22,889 nucleotides of DNA from Fimenecus sp045594885 (GTDB taxonomy: Bacteria; Bacillota; Clostridia; Oscillospirales; Acutalibacteraceae). Both the position numbers and the translations under genes were made by a program. Below the pieces are notes generated by a model. The model saw nothing but the letters and a program-made list of their open reading frames with translations. It was not told where the DNA came from and did not search any database. Numbering within the stretch: position 1 is the stretch's first letter; every line of letters starts with the position of its first letter. Below are positions 15,949 through 22,889 of this stretch, in pieces. The DNA lies in assembly GCA_045594885.1 (NCBI GenBank), contig JAZNZJ010000010.1:1-22889 (forward strand), read 5' to 3'.

Positions 15949-16012
15949 TTTCTTTTATCTATTTTTAACAAATATTTATTAAAAAATTCCACAAAAAAGA
16001 AAATAAAAATTG

Positions 16013-16041
16013 TTGTTTTTTTTCTTTTTTTGACTTATAAT
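16013..16041 (+). promoter_or_regulatory. Sigma-A promoter of the xpt-nucleoside transporter operon
   Basis: TTGTTT at 16013-16018, a 17-base spacer that is mostly T, and a perfect TATAAT at 16036-16041. Transcription should start near 16048, about 23 bases before the xpt ATG. The ribosome site AGAGGG lies within this short leader, so there is no space for a purine riboswitch. Confidence 0.65.
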
Positions 16042-16070
16042 TACTATATGTTGAAATAAGAGGGATTTTT

Positions 16071-16652
16071 ATGAAATTATTGGAAGAAAGAATTTTAAAA
16101 GACGGAAAAGTCTTTTCAGGTAATGTTTTGAAGGTTGACAGTTTTCTCAATCATCAACTTGATGTGAAACTTCTCGACGAAATGGGTGCTGAAGTAAAAA
16201 ATTTATATAGTGACTCCAACATTACAAAAGTTCTCACAATAGAGGCATCGGGAATTGGTGTTGGTTGTATGGTCGCTCAACATTTTAATTGTCCTCTTTT
16301 GTTTGCAAAAAAGAGTAAAACATTAAATATTAAAGGTGACGTTTACACAAGTAAAGTTGAGTCTTTTACTCATCAGTGTACATATGACATCATAGTTTCA
16401 AAAGATTTCTTGAATGAAAATGACACAGTTTTAATTGTTGATGATTTTCTTGCTAAAGGTAATGCACTTATCGGTCTTATTGATATTGTTAATCAGTCTG
16501 GTGCTCGCCTTGCAGGTTGCGGAATAGCAATTGAAAAAGGTTATCAAGGTGGCGGCGATAAATTAAGGGCTCAAGGAGTTCGTGTTGAGTCAATGGCAAT
16601 TATTGATTCAATGAATGACGAAACCGGCGAAATTGTATTCAGAACAAGGTAA
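16071..16652 (+). CDS. xpt: Xanthine phosphoribosyltransferase
   Basis: Salvages xanthine, and commonly guanine in this family, to the nucleoside monophosphate using PRPP in the cytosol. It is a 193 aa type I phosphoribosyltransferase very similar to Bacillus Xpt in length and layout. The PRPP-binding motif VLIVDDFLAKGNA is at 120-132, the loop 'IEASGIGVG' near 57-65, and 'GYQGGGDKLRAQGVRVES' near the C-terminus. The ATG follows AAGAGGGATTTTT. It is the first gene ahead of a BMP-type nucleoside importer, which suggests that the importer supplies purines. Confidence 0.95.
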   Translation: MKLLEERILKDGKVFSGNVLKVDSFLNHQLDVKLLDEMGAEVKNLYSDSNITKVLTIEASGIGVGCMVAQHFNCPLLFAKKSKTLNIKGDVYTSKVESFTHQCTYDIIVSKDFLNENDTVLIVDDFLAKGNALIGLIDIVNQSGARLAGCGIAIEKGYQGGGDKLRAQGVRVESMAIIDSMNDETGEIVFRTR

Positions 16653-16706
16653 TAACAGCCAAGGCTGTAAAAAAATATTACAAAAATTTTAAAGGAGAGG
16701 ATTAAT

Positions 16707-17933
16707 ATGAAAAACCTCAAGAAAGTTCTTGCAGTAGTAATGGCTATTGCTCTTATCGTTACTTGCTTTGCTGCTTGTGGCGGTAACAAAACACCTGATG
16801 AGCCTGATGTAAAAGCAGTAAAAGCTGCTCTTATTTGCTTACACGGCGATTCATCAACTTATGACAAGAACTTCATCGATGCTTTCAAGGCAGCTTGTGC
16901 AAACAAAGGTCTTACAGCTGACGATTACACAATTGTTACTGACATCGCTGAAGGAACAGCTTGTTATGACCAGGCAGCTGACTTAGCTGAATCATATGAC
17001 CTTATCTTTGCTGACTCATTCGGTCATGAGCCTTATATGATTCAGGCAGCTAAAGAATTCCCTGAAGTAGAATTCTGCCACGCAACAGGTACAAAAGCTC
17101 ACACAGAAAAACTTGCTAACTACCACAATGCATTTGCTTCAATTTATGAAGGCAGATATCTTGCAGGTGTTGCAGCAGGTATGAAGCTTGTTGAACTTTA
17201 TGAAAATGCTGAAGGCAAAGTTGATGACGAAAACGCAAAAATCGGTTATGTTGGTGCTTTCCCATATGCTGAAGTTATTTCAGGTTACACATCATTCTAC
17301 CTTGGTGTTAAATCAGTTGTAGAAAACGTTAAGATGGAAGTTCGTTATACAAACTCTTGGTACGATGAAGCTGCTGAAAAGACAACAGCTCTTGCACTCA
17401 TCGACAATGGTTGTAAATTGATTTCACAGCACGCTGACTCATGGGGCGCTCCTACTGCTTGTGAAGAAAGAAATATTCCTAACGTTTCTTACAATGGTTC
17501 AACTGGTGAAAAATGTCCAAACACATTCATCATTGCTTCAAGAATCAACTGGACTCCATACTTTGAGTACATTATTGACTGCGTTCAGAATGACAAGGCT
17601 ATTGACGCCGACTGGACAGGTTCAATTGAAACAGGTTCTGTAGAAATCACAGCTCTTGGTACTGCTGCAGCAAAGGGCACACAGGAAAAACTTGATGCTG
17701 TTATGGCAGGTCTTAAAGATGGTTCAATTAAGGTATTTGACTGCTCAACATTCACAGTTGACGGCAAACCTGTAACTTCATTCATTGCTGACGTTGACGA
17801 TGCAGGCGATTTTGTTCCTGAAACAGAAGTAGTTGAAACAGCTAACGGTATTACTTTCGTAAATGAAAGTGCAAAGCGTTCAGCTCCTTACTTCAACATT
17901 ATTATTGACGGTATTACAGCTATTACTGAATAA
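16707..17933 (+). CDS. BMP-family nucleoside-binding lipoprotein
   Basis: Surface lipoprotein of 408 aa in the basic membrane protein family (PnrA/BmpA/NupN type), which binds purine and sometimes pyrimidine nucleosides for an ABC importer. It has a signal peptide with the lipobox FAAC (lipidated Cys24). Family landmarks include 'YDKNFIDAFKAAC', 'FADSFGHEPYMIQAA', 'ASIYEGRYLAGVAAG' and 'KIGYVGAFPYAEVISGYTSF'. The ribosome site AAAGGAGAGG is very strong. By eye its codons favour TTC, AAC and GAC far more than neighbouring genes, a sign of high expression. A hairpin follows its stop. Confidence 0.93.
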   Translation: MKNLKKVLAVVMAIALIVTCFAACGGNKTPDEPDVKAVKAALICLHGDSSTYDKNFIDAFKAACANKGLTADDYTIVTDIAEGTACYDQAADLAESYDLIFADSFGHEPYMIQAAKEFPEVEFCHATGTKAHTEKLANYHNAFASIYEGRYLAGVAAGMKLVELYENAEGKVDDENAKIGYVGAFPYAEVISGYTSFYLGVKSVVENVKMEVRYTNSWYDEAAEKTTALALIDNGCKLISQHADSWGAPTACEERNIPNVSYNGSTGEKCPNTFIIASRINWTPYFEYIIDCVQNDKAIDADWTGSIETGSVEITALGTAAAKGTQEKLDAVMAGLKDGSIKVFDCSTFTVDGKPVTSFIADVDDAGDFVPETEVVETANGITFVNESAKRSAPYFNIIIDGITAITE

Positions 17934-17967
17934 TCTATTTTAATGTTGTACTTATTTAATTAACGGG

Positions 17968-17995
17968 AAAGGCGAAGCTCAATAACTTCGCCTTT
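17968..17995 (+). terminator. Attenuator-like hairpin after the BMP gene
   Basis: AAAGGCGAAG (17968-17977) pairs perfectly with CTTCGCCTTT (17986-17995) around an eight-base loop. Only a short, broken T-tract (TTTCTT) follows, so termination is probably partial. No new promoter is obvious before the ATPase gene, so read-through is expected. The hairpin would keep binding protein mRNA in excess over the membrane components. Confidence 0.7.
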
Positions 17996-18043
17996 CTTGA
18001 ATGATTAGCAAATTAAAATCCTTTATTTTTTAAGGAGTTTCTT

Positions 18044-19744
18044 ATGGATAAAACTGTTATTTTACAATTAAAAAATATCACTAAAAAGTTCGGTGCTAAA
18101 GTTATTGCAAACAATAATGTTAGTTTAGATGTATATAAAGGTGAAATTCTTTCTATTCTTGGTGAAAATGGTTGCGGTAAAACAACCCTTATGAATATGG
18201 TTGCAGGAATTTACTATCCCGATTCCGGTAAAATTCTTATTAACGGCGAAGAAGTTATTATTCGCTCTCCTCGTGATGCCTTTGACCACAAAATTGGTAT
18301 GATTCATCAACACTTCAAATTAATTGATATTTTTAGTGCAGCACAAAATGTTGCCTTGGGTGTTGAAGGTGAAAAATTTAATCTTAAAGAAGTAAATAAC
18401 CGTATAAAAGAAATGGCAAAAAAATACGGATTCAATATAAATCTTGATAAGAAAATCTATGAAATGTCTGTTTCAGAAAAGCAAACTGTTGAAATCTTGA
18501 AGGTTTTATACAGAGGTGCTGATATTCTTATATTAGATGAGCCAACAGCAGTTTTGACTCCACAAGAAATCAAAAGCTTATTTAAAGTTTTAAGTGCAAT
18601 GAGAGATGATGGTAAATCAATCATTATCATTACTCATAAGTTAAATGAGGTTATGGAAATCTCTGATAGAGTTACTGTTTTACGCAAGGGTGACCACGTT
18701 GCCACTGTAAATACTTCAGAAACCTCTGAAAAAGAGCTTACTGAAATGATGGTGGGCGAAAAGATTGACCTTAACATTAATCGTACTGAGCCTGTTAACA
18801 GTAAATTAAGACTATCAGTTACCGGCTTAACAGTAAAAAATCCTGACGGTTTTAATGTTGTTGATAATGTTTCCTTTGATGCTTTCGGCGGTGAAATTCT
18901 TGGCATTGCAGGTATTGCCGGTAGTGGTCAAAAGGAATTGCTTGAAGCAATAGCCGGACTTAACAAGTATGAAAGTGGCAAATTGATTTATTATCATCCT
19001 AAAAAAGACAAGCCTGTTTCATTCTTCCACAAAACTTACAAACGTGTTATTGAACTTGCACACGAAAACGCATTTATGGATGAAAATGGAAATGACATTG
19101 ACTTCACGAAATTGTCTAAAAAAGATATTAAAGAGCTTGTAAATAATGAAAAAATCATTTTCAAAGAGGATGAAGTCATTGACTTAAAGGATAAATCTCC
19201 AAGACAAATCCGTGAGCTTGGTATTCGTCTTTCCTTTGTTCCTGAAGACAGACTTGGAATGGGGCTTGTTGGAAATATGGATATTGTTGACAATATGATG
19301 CTTCGTAGCTATCGTAAGGGCAAATCAATTTTTCTTGACAGAAAGCAACCACAAGACCTTGCTGACAGAATTATTAACGACTTAAAGGTAAATACACCCG
19401 ACTCACACACTGCTGTAAGAAAGTTATCGGGTGGCAATGTTCAAAAAGTGCTTGTTGGTCGTGAAATTGCTGCTTCTCCCGCAATTTTAATGACTGCCTA
19501 CCCTGTTCGTGGACTTGATATTAACTCATCATATACCATATATAATCTTCTTAATGAACAAAAACAAAAGGGTGTTTCTGTAATTTTTGTTGGTGAAGAT
19601 TTAGATGTGTTGATGGCGCTTAGTGACAGAATATTAGTTTTAAGCGGCGGTAAGGTTGCAGGTATTGTTGATGCCCGAACAACAACCAAAGATGAAATTG
19701 GTCTTTTGATGGTACAATCTAGAGAAAGTGGGGTGACGGAATGA
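18044..19744 (+). CDS. Nucleoside ABC transporter ATPase (double NBD, NupO-like)
   Basis: Two fused nucleotide-binding domains powering the BMP-type nucleoside importer. The first domain has Walker A GENGCGKTT (40-48), a signature-like VSEKQ (143-147), Walker B LILDEP and a THK H-loop. The second has the usual degenerate Walker A GIAGSGQKEL, signature LSGGN and 'YPVRGLD'. At 566 aa it is about 55 residues longer than relatives of about 510 aa. The excess is a charged insertion around residues 316-378 in the second domain, between the Walker A helix and the SPRQIRELGIRLSFVPEDR segment. The ATG follows AAGGAG, and the stop overlaps the first permease (ATGA). Confidence 0.92.
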   Translation: MDKTVILQLKNITKKFGAKVIANNNVSLDVYKGEILSILGENGCGKTTLMNMVAGIYYPDSGKILINGEEVIIRSPRDAFDHKIGMIHQHFKLIDIFSAAQNVALGVEGEKFNLKEVNNRIKEMAKKYGFNINLDKKIYEMSVSEKQTVEILKVLYRGADILILDEPTAVLTPQEIKSLFKVLSAMRDDGKSIIIITHKLNEVMEISDRVTVLRKGDHVATVNTSETSEKELTEMMVGEKIDLNINRTEPVNSKLRLSVTGLTVKNPDGFNVVDNVSFDAFGGEILGIAGIAGSGQKELLEAIAGLNKYESGKLIYYHPKKDKPVSFFHKTYKRVIELAHENAFMDENGNDIDFTKLSKKDIKELVNNEKIIFKEDEVIDLKDKSPRQIRELGIRLSFVPEDRLGMGLVGNMDIVDNMMLRSYRKGKSIFLDRKQPQDLADRIINDLKVNTPDSHTAVRKLSGGNVQKVLVGREIAASPAILMTAYPVRGLDINSSYTIYNLLNEQKQKGVSVIFVGEDLDVLMALSDRILVLSGGKVAGIVDARTTTKDEIGLLMVQSRESGVTE

Positions 19745-20841
19745 AAAAGAATAAAAACAACTTAAAAGAACCTTTTGTTCGAATTGTTAAACGAGATAAT
19801 ATTAAAATTCAAAAAATAATTCTTATTTATTCCATCGCCATAATTGGAGGATTACTTTTAAGCGGATTTATTTCTATGATGTTTTCACATAAAAGCTTAG
19901 GTGATTTCTTCCAATCATTATTTGCAGGTACCTTTGGTAGTGAACGCAAAATATGGCTTTTACTTCAGGACACTTCCCTCCTGCTCGGTACATCAATGGC
20001 ATTGCTTCCAGCTTTTAAAATGAAGTTCTGGAACTTGGGCGGTAACGGTCAAATTCTTGTTGGTTGCCTTGCTGCAATTGCTTGTATGTTTTACCTTGGC
20101 GGCAAGTTGGATGACTCTATTGTTATTCCGCTCATGCTTTTAGCAAGTGTTAGTGCAGGTGCTATATGGGCAGCTGTTCCCGCTATATTTAAAGCAAAGT
20201 TTAACACTAATGAATCCCTGTTTACTCTTATGATGAACTATATTGCACAAGGACTTGTTTCTTTATGCATTACAATTTGGGTAAAATCCGGCTCCGGTGT
20301 TTTAGCACCAATTTCTTATGGTAATATTCCTGATATTGGAAACAAATATTTATTACCTATTATTTTGTTTGCATCAATCACAGTTTTAATGCATATTTAC
20401 CTTCGTTCTTCAAAGCATGGTTATGAAATATCCGTTGTTGGTGAAAGTATAAATACAGCAAAATATGTAGGAATTAAGGTTGATAAGGTTATTATTAGAA
20501 CAATGATTTTATCGGGTGCAATTGCGGGTCTTGTTGGTTTTGTACTTGCAGGTTCAATTAACCACACAATAAGCACGTCCTCAGCAAACAATATGGGCTT
20601 TACCGGTATAATGGCTACATGGCTCGCGGCGTTCAACCCCTTACTTATTATACTTACAAGCTTTTTCATCACTTTCATTTCTAAAGGCATGATTGAAGTA
20701 AGAAAGACATTTATGTTTACAAATGATTCAATATCAAACATTGTTGTTGGTATTGTGTATTTTGCAGTTATCATTTGTTCTTTCTTTATTAACTACAAAA
20801 TTGTATTCAAAAAGAAAGAAAAGGAGGAATTTAAGAAATGA
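19741..20841 (+). CDS. Nucleoside ABC transporter permease (NupP-like)
   Basis: Membrane subunit of 366 aa in the branched BPD_transp_2 family, with roughly eight to ten hydrophobic segments after a basic 30-residue N-terminus. Family features include 'KMKFWNLGGNGQILVG' and the conserved 'GESINTAKYVGIKVDKVIIRTMILSGAIAGLVGF' coupling region. The start overlaps the ATPase stop by four bases, and the stop overlaps the second permease by four bases. It should form a heterodimeric channel with that permease. Confidence 0.92.
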   Translation: MKKNKNNLKEPFVRIVKRDNIKIQKIILIYSIAIIGGLLLSGFISMMFSHKSLGDFFQSLFAGTFGSERKIWLLLQDTSLLLGTSMALLPAFKMKFWNLGGNGQILVGCLAAIACMFYLGGKLDDSIVIPLMLLASVSAGAIWAAVPAIFKAKFNTNESLFTLMMNYIAQGLVSLCITIWVKSGSGVLAPISYGNIPDIGNKYLLPIILFASITVLMHIYLRSSKHGYEISVVGESINTAKYVGIKVDKVIIRTMILSGAIAGLVGFVLAGSINHTISTSSANNMGFTGIMATWLAAFNPLLIILTSFFITFISKGMIEVRKTFMFTNDSISNIVVGIVYFAVIICSFFINYKIVFKKKEKEEFKK

Positions 20842-21806
20842 CAGTTACATTCTTAATGAGTGCCATTGCAATCGGCACAGTTCTTCTTTTTGGATGTATT
20901 GGTGAAACAATCACAGAAAAAGCAGGTCACTTAAATCTTGGCATTCCCGGAATTATGTGTACCGGTACCGTTGGCGGATGTCTTTTCGTGAGTTTATATT
21001 TAAGCAATTTAGAAATAGTTGAAAATGCATCTTGGTTTATGCTCATTTTCACTTCTCTTTTCGGTGCATTTCTTTTCGCATCAGTCACCGGTGCGATTTA
21101 TGCAGTAATGACAATTACATTCCGTTGCAATCAAAATATTACAGGCCTTGCAATTACAATTTTTGGTAATGGTTTGACTCAATTTTTAATGCACTCCTAT
21201 GTGGATAAAACCAACTTTTCAACAGCAGGTAAAATTATTGCAAAATGTTTGCCATTTGCTGAAAATTCAGATGGTATTGTTAAAGTGTTATTTGGTCACG
21301 GTTTTTATGTGTATTTTGCAATCATTATTGCTTTGATTACTACCTTTATCTTTAACAGAACTAAGATTGGTCTTAACCTTCGTGCAATTGGTGAAAACAC
21401 TGCTACTGCTGACGCAATGGGTGTTAATATCACCTTATACAAATATGTTGCAATTTTAGTTGGTAGTGGTATTGCCGGTTTTGGTGGCGTATTCTACATT
21501 ATGGACTATGTTAAGGGCAGTTGGGAAAACGCATCAACCATTGAAGCTTTTGGTTGGCTTGCAATCGCACTTGTAATTTTTACGTTGTGGAAGCCAAATA
21601 TCTCAATAATTGGTTCATACCTTTTTGGTGCGTTATATATTGCAGCTTTTGTTTTTGGAAATATTTCATTCTCAGGACGAGAAATCTTAAAAATGTTGCC
21701 TTATATAATTACAATCGTTGTTTTAATTGTTACAAGTATGATGAACAAAAAAGAGAATCAACCCCCAGCCTCGCTTGGATTGTCATACTTTAGAGAAGAT
21801 AGATAA
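20838..21806 (+). CDS. Nucleoside ABC transporter permease (NupQ-like)
   Basis: Second BPD_transp_2 membrane subunit, 322 aa, with about eight hydrophobic segments. It carries the family sequence 'GCIGETITEKAGHLNLGIPGIM' near the N-terminus and the coupling motif 'GLNLRAIGENTATADAMGVN' at about residues 178-197. The ATG is preceded by AAAGGAGG inside the 3' end of the upstream permease gene, so translation is coupled. The C-terminus is a polar tail (NKKENQPPASLG). Confidence 0.92.
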   Translation: MTVTFLMSAIAIGTVLLFGCIGETITEKAGHLNLGIPGIMCTGTVGGCLFVSLYLSNLEIVENASWFMLIFTSLFGAFLFASVTGAIYAVMTITFRCNQNITGLAITIFGNGLTQFLMHSYVDKTNFSTAGKIIAKCLPFAENSDGIVKVLFGHGFYVYFAIIIALITTFIFNRTKIGLNLRAIGENTATADAMGVNITLYKYVAILVGSGIAGFGGVFYIMDYVKGSWENASTIEAFGWLAIALVIFTLWKPNISIIGSYLFGALYIAAFVFGNISFSGREILKMLPYIITIVVLIVTSMMNKKENQPPASLGLSYFREDR

Positions 21807-21819
21807 GAGGAAAAATATT

Positions 21820-22889
21820 ATGAATAATAAATTTGATGTTATCATTATAGGTGCAGGTCCATCAGGCATTTTCTGTGCTTATGAATTATTAGAAAAAAAG
21901 CCTGATATCAATATTCTAATGATTGAAAAGGGTCGTTCAATTGAAAAAAGAATGTGTCCAAAAAGAACTACTAAAAAATGTGTTGGCTGTAAGCCTTGTT
22001 CAATTACAACGGGCTTTGCGGGTGCAGGAGCATTCTCTGATGGTAAACTTTCATTATCCCCCGATGTTGGCGGTACTCTCCCCGACATTCTCGGTTATGA
22101 AAAAACAATGGAACTTTTAAAAGAAGCTGATGGTGTTTATCTCAATTTTGGTGCGGACACAAATGTTTACGGTGTTGATAAGCGTGCCGAAATTGAAGAA
22201 ATACGCAGAAAAGCAATCAATGCAAATCTCAAGTTGATTGAATGTCCAATCCGTCACCTTGGTACTGAAGAAGGCTATAAGATTTATGGCAGACTTCAAA
22301 AGCATCTTGAAGATAACGGTTGTCACATCATTTTCAATACAATGGTTTCTGACATTATTATTGAAGACAATAATGTTAAAGGTGTTGTTGCCGACGGAAA
22401 CACATATTATTCTGACAAGATTGTTGCTGCCGTTGGCCGTGAAGGTGCAGAATGGTTAAGTCATATCTGTAAGGACCACAACATTGAAACACAGGTTGGT
22501 ACTGTGGATGTTGGTGTTCGTGTTGAGGTTCGTGATGAGGTTATGAAATTCCTCAATGAAAATCTTTATGAGGCTAAACTTGTTTATTATTCACAGACAT
22601 TTGATGACAAGGTAAGAACCTTCTGCTCTAACCCATCGGGTGAAGTTGCAACAGAATACTATGACAACGGTCTTGCAGTTGTAAACGGTCACGCATATAA
22701 ATCTGCTGAATATAAGACAAACAACACAAACTTTGCACTTCTTGTATCAAAGAATTTCACAAAACCTTTCAAGTCACCAATTGAATATGGTAAACACATT
22801 GCACAGCTCAGTAATATGCTTTGTGATGGTAAAATTCTTGTTCAGACCTATGGCGACTTTAAACGTGGAAGAAGAACAACTGCAGAAAG
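21820..22889 (+). CDS. FAD-dependent dehydrogenase with Cys cluster, 3' end off the window
   Basis: Open from ATG 21820, ten bases after AAGAGG, to the right edge: 356 complete codons and no stop. Residues 6-16 (DVIIIGAGPSG) are a dinucleotide-binding GxGxxG for FAD, with Glu36 at the end of the second strand. Cys46, Cys54, Cys57 and Cys60 form a C-x7-C-x2-C-x2-C cluster just before 'GFAGAGAFSDGKLSL'. This layout matches the widespread COG2509-type uncharacterised FAD dehydrogenases; the Cys cluster could bind iron-sulfur or zinc. It follows the second permease by 13 bases with no terminator, so it is in the nucleoside operon. The reaction and substrate are unknown. Confidence 0.88.
   Translation, partial: MNNKFDVIIIGAGPSGIFCAYELLEKKPDINILMIEKGRSIEKRMCPKRTTKKCVGCKPCSITTGFAGAGAFSDGKLSLSPDVGGTLPDILGYEKTMELLKEADGVYLNFGADTNVYGVDKRAEIEEIRRKAINANLKLIECPIRHLGTEEGYKIYGRLQKHLEDNGCHIIFNTMVSDIIIEDNNVKGVVADGNTYYSDKIVAAVGREGAEWLSHICKDHNIETQVGTVDVGVRVEVRDEVMKFLNENLYEAKLVYYSQTFDDKVRTFCSNPSGEVATEYYDNGLAVVNGHAYKSAEYKTNNTNFALLVSKNFTKPFKSPIEYGKHIAQLSNMLCDGKILVQTYGDFKRGRRTTAE

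Noticed and set aside
16042..16070. Purine riboswitch upstream of xpt
   Set aside because: Many Firmicute xpt genes have one, but the promoter -10 lies only about 30 bases before the ATG. None of the conserved aptamer core can be found in this AT-rich, T-rich stretch.
16654..16667. ACAGCC-AA-GGCTGT palindrome between xpt and the BMP gene
   Set aside because: The loop is too tight and the following run is A rather than T on the plus strand, so it is not a terminator. It is too short to call as an operator.
1..22889. CRISPR array, insertion sequence, prophage, toxin-antitoxin pair or defence island
   Set aside because: No spaced direct repeats, transposase or integrase motifs, or defence-type domains were found. 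Every sizeable reading frame with family features is a housekeeping, transport or spore-coat gene, apart from the unknown membrane protein.

Overview
The window is AT-rich, densely packed bacterial DNA. I read it as a chromosomal segment of an endospore-forming member of the Firmicutes, most likely a gut-type Clostridia lineage. The support is a cotJABC spore-coat cluster, strong GGAGG-type ribosome sites, sigma-A-like promoters, a biotin ligase without a DNA-binding domain, and clostridial-style BMP-type nucleoside and CUT1-type sugar ABC transporters. The genus cannot be fixed from the sequence alone. There is no rRNA, tRNA, CRISPR array, phage gene or transposase. Almost all of the window is ordinary metabolic gene content.

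Layout. (1) About 36-1136, minus strand: cotJA-cotJB-cotJC with overlapping reading frames. (2) 1214-5260, plus strand: a clear promoter, a small membrane-anchored protein with an Ada-like Cys cluster (no known function), then deoC, deoB, cdd and a pyrimidine-nucleoside phosphorylase, ending at a shared terminator near 5392-5427. (3) 5426-7823, minus strand: a compact operon of Nudix hydrolase, birA, bioY and a second Nudix hydrolase, driven by a near-consensus promoter. (4) 7828-15909, minus strand: a six-gene maltodextrin-type operon (lipoprotein sugar-binding protein, two permeases, MsmX-like ATPase, 4-alpha-glucanotransferase, glycogen/maltodextrin phosphorylase) ending in a terminator. 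(5) 16013 to the right edge, plus strand: xpt, a BMP-family nucleoside-binding lipoprotein, an attenuator-like hairpin, a double ABC ATPase with an unusual insertion, two permeases, and a truncated FAD-dependent dehydrogenase with a Cys cluster.

How the genes work together. The outer plus-strand operons both serve nucleoside salvage. The right one would import nucleosides and convert xanthine/guanine bases to nucleotides. The left one deaminates cytidine, splits pyrimidine nucleosides, and sends the deoxyribose or ribose phosphate through phosphopentomutase and deoxyribose-phosphate aldolase into glycolysis. The maltodextrin operon imports short alpha-glucans and degrades them by disproportionation and phosphorolysis. 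The biotin genes point to uptake and ligation of external biotin.

No wholly new multi-gene system stands out. The features that depart most from expectation are the Cys-cluster membrane protein heading the deo operon, the roughly 60-residue insertion in the second ATPase domain of the nucleoside transporter, the FAD/Cys-cluster enzyme coupled to that transporter, and the Nudix-birA-bioY-Nudix arrangement.
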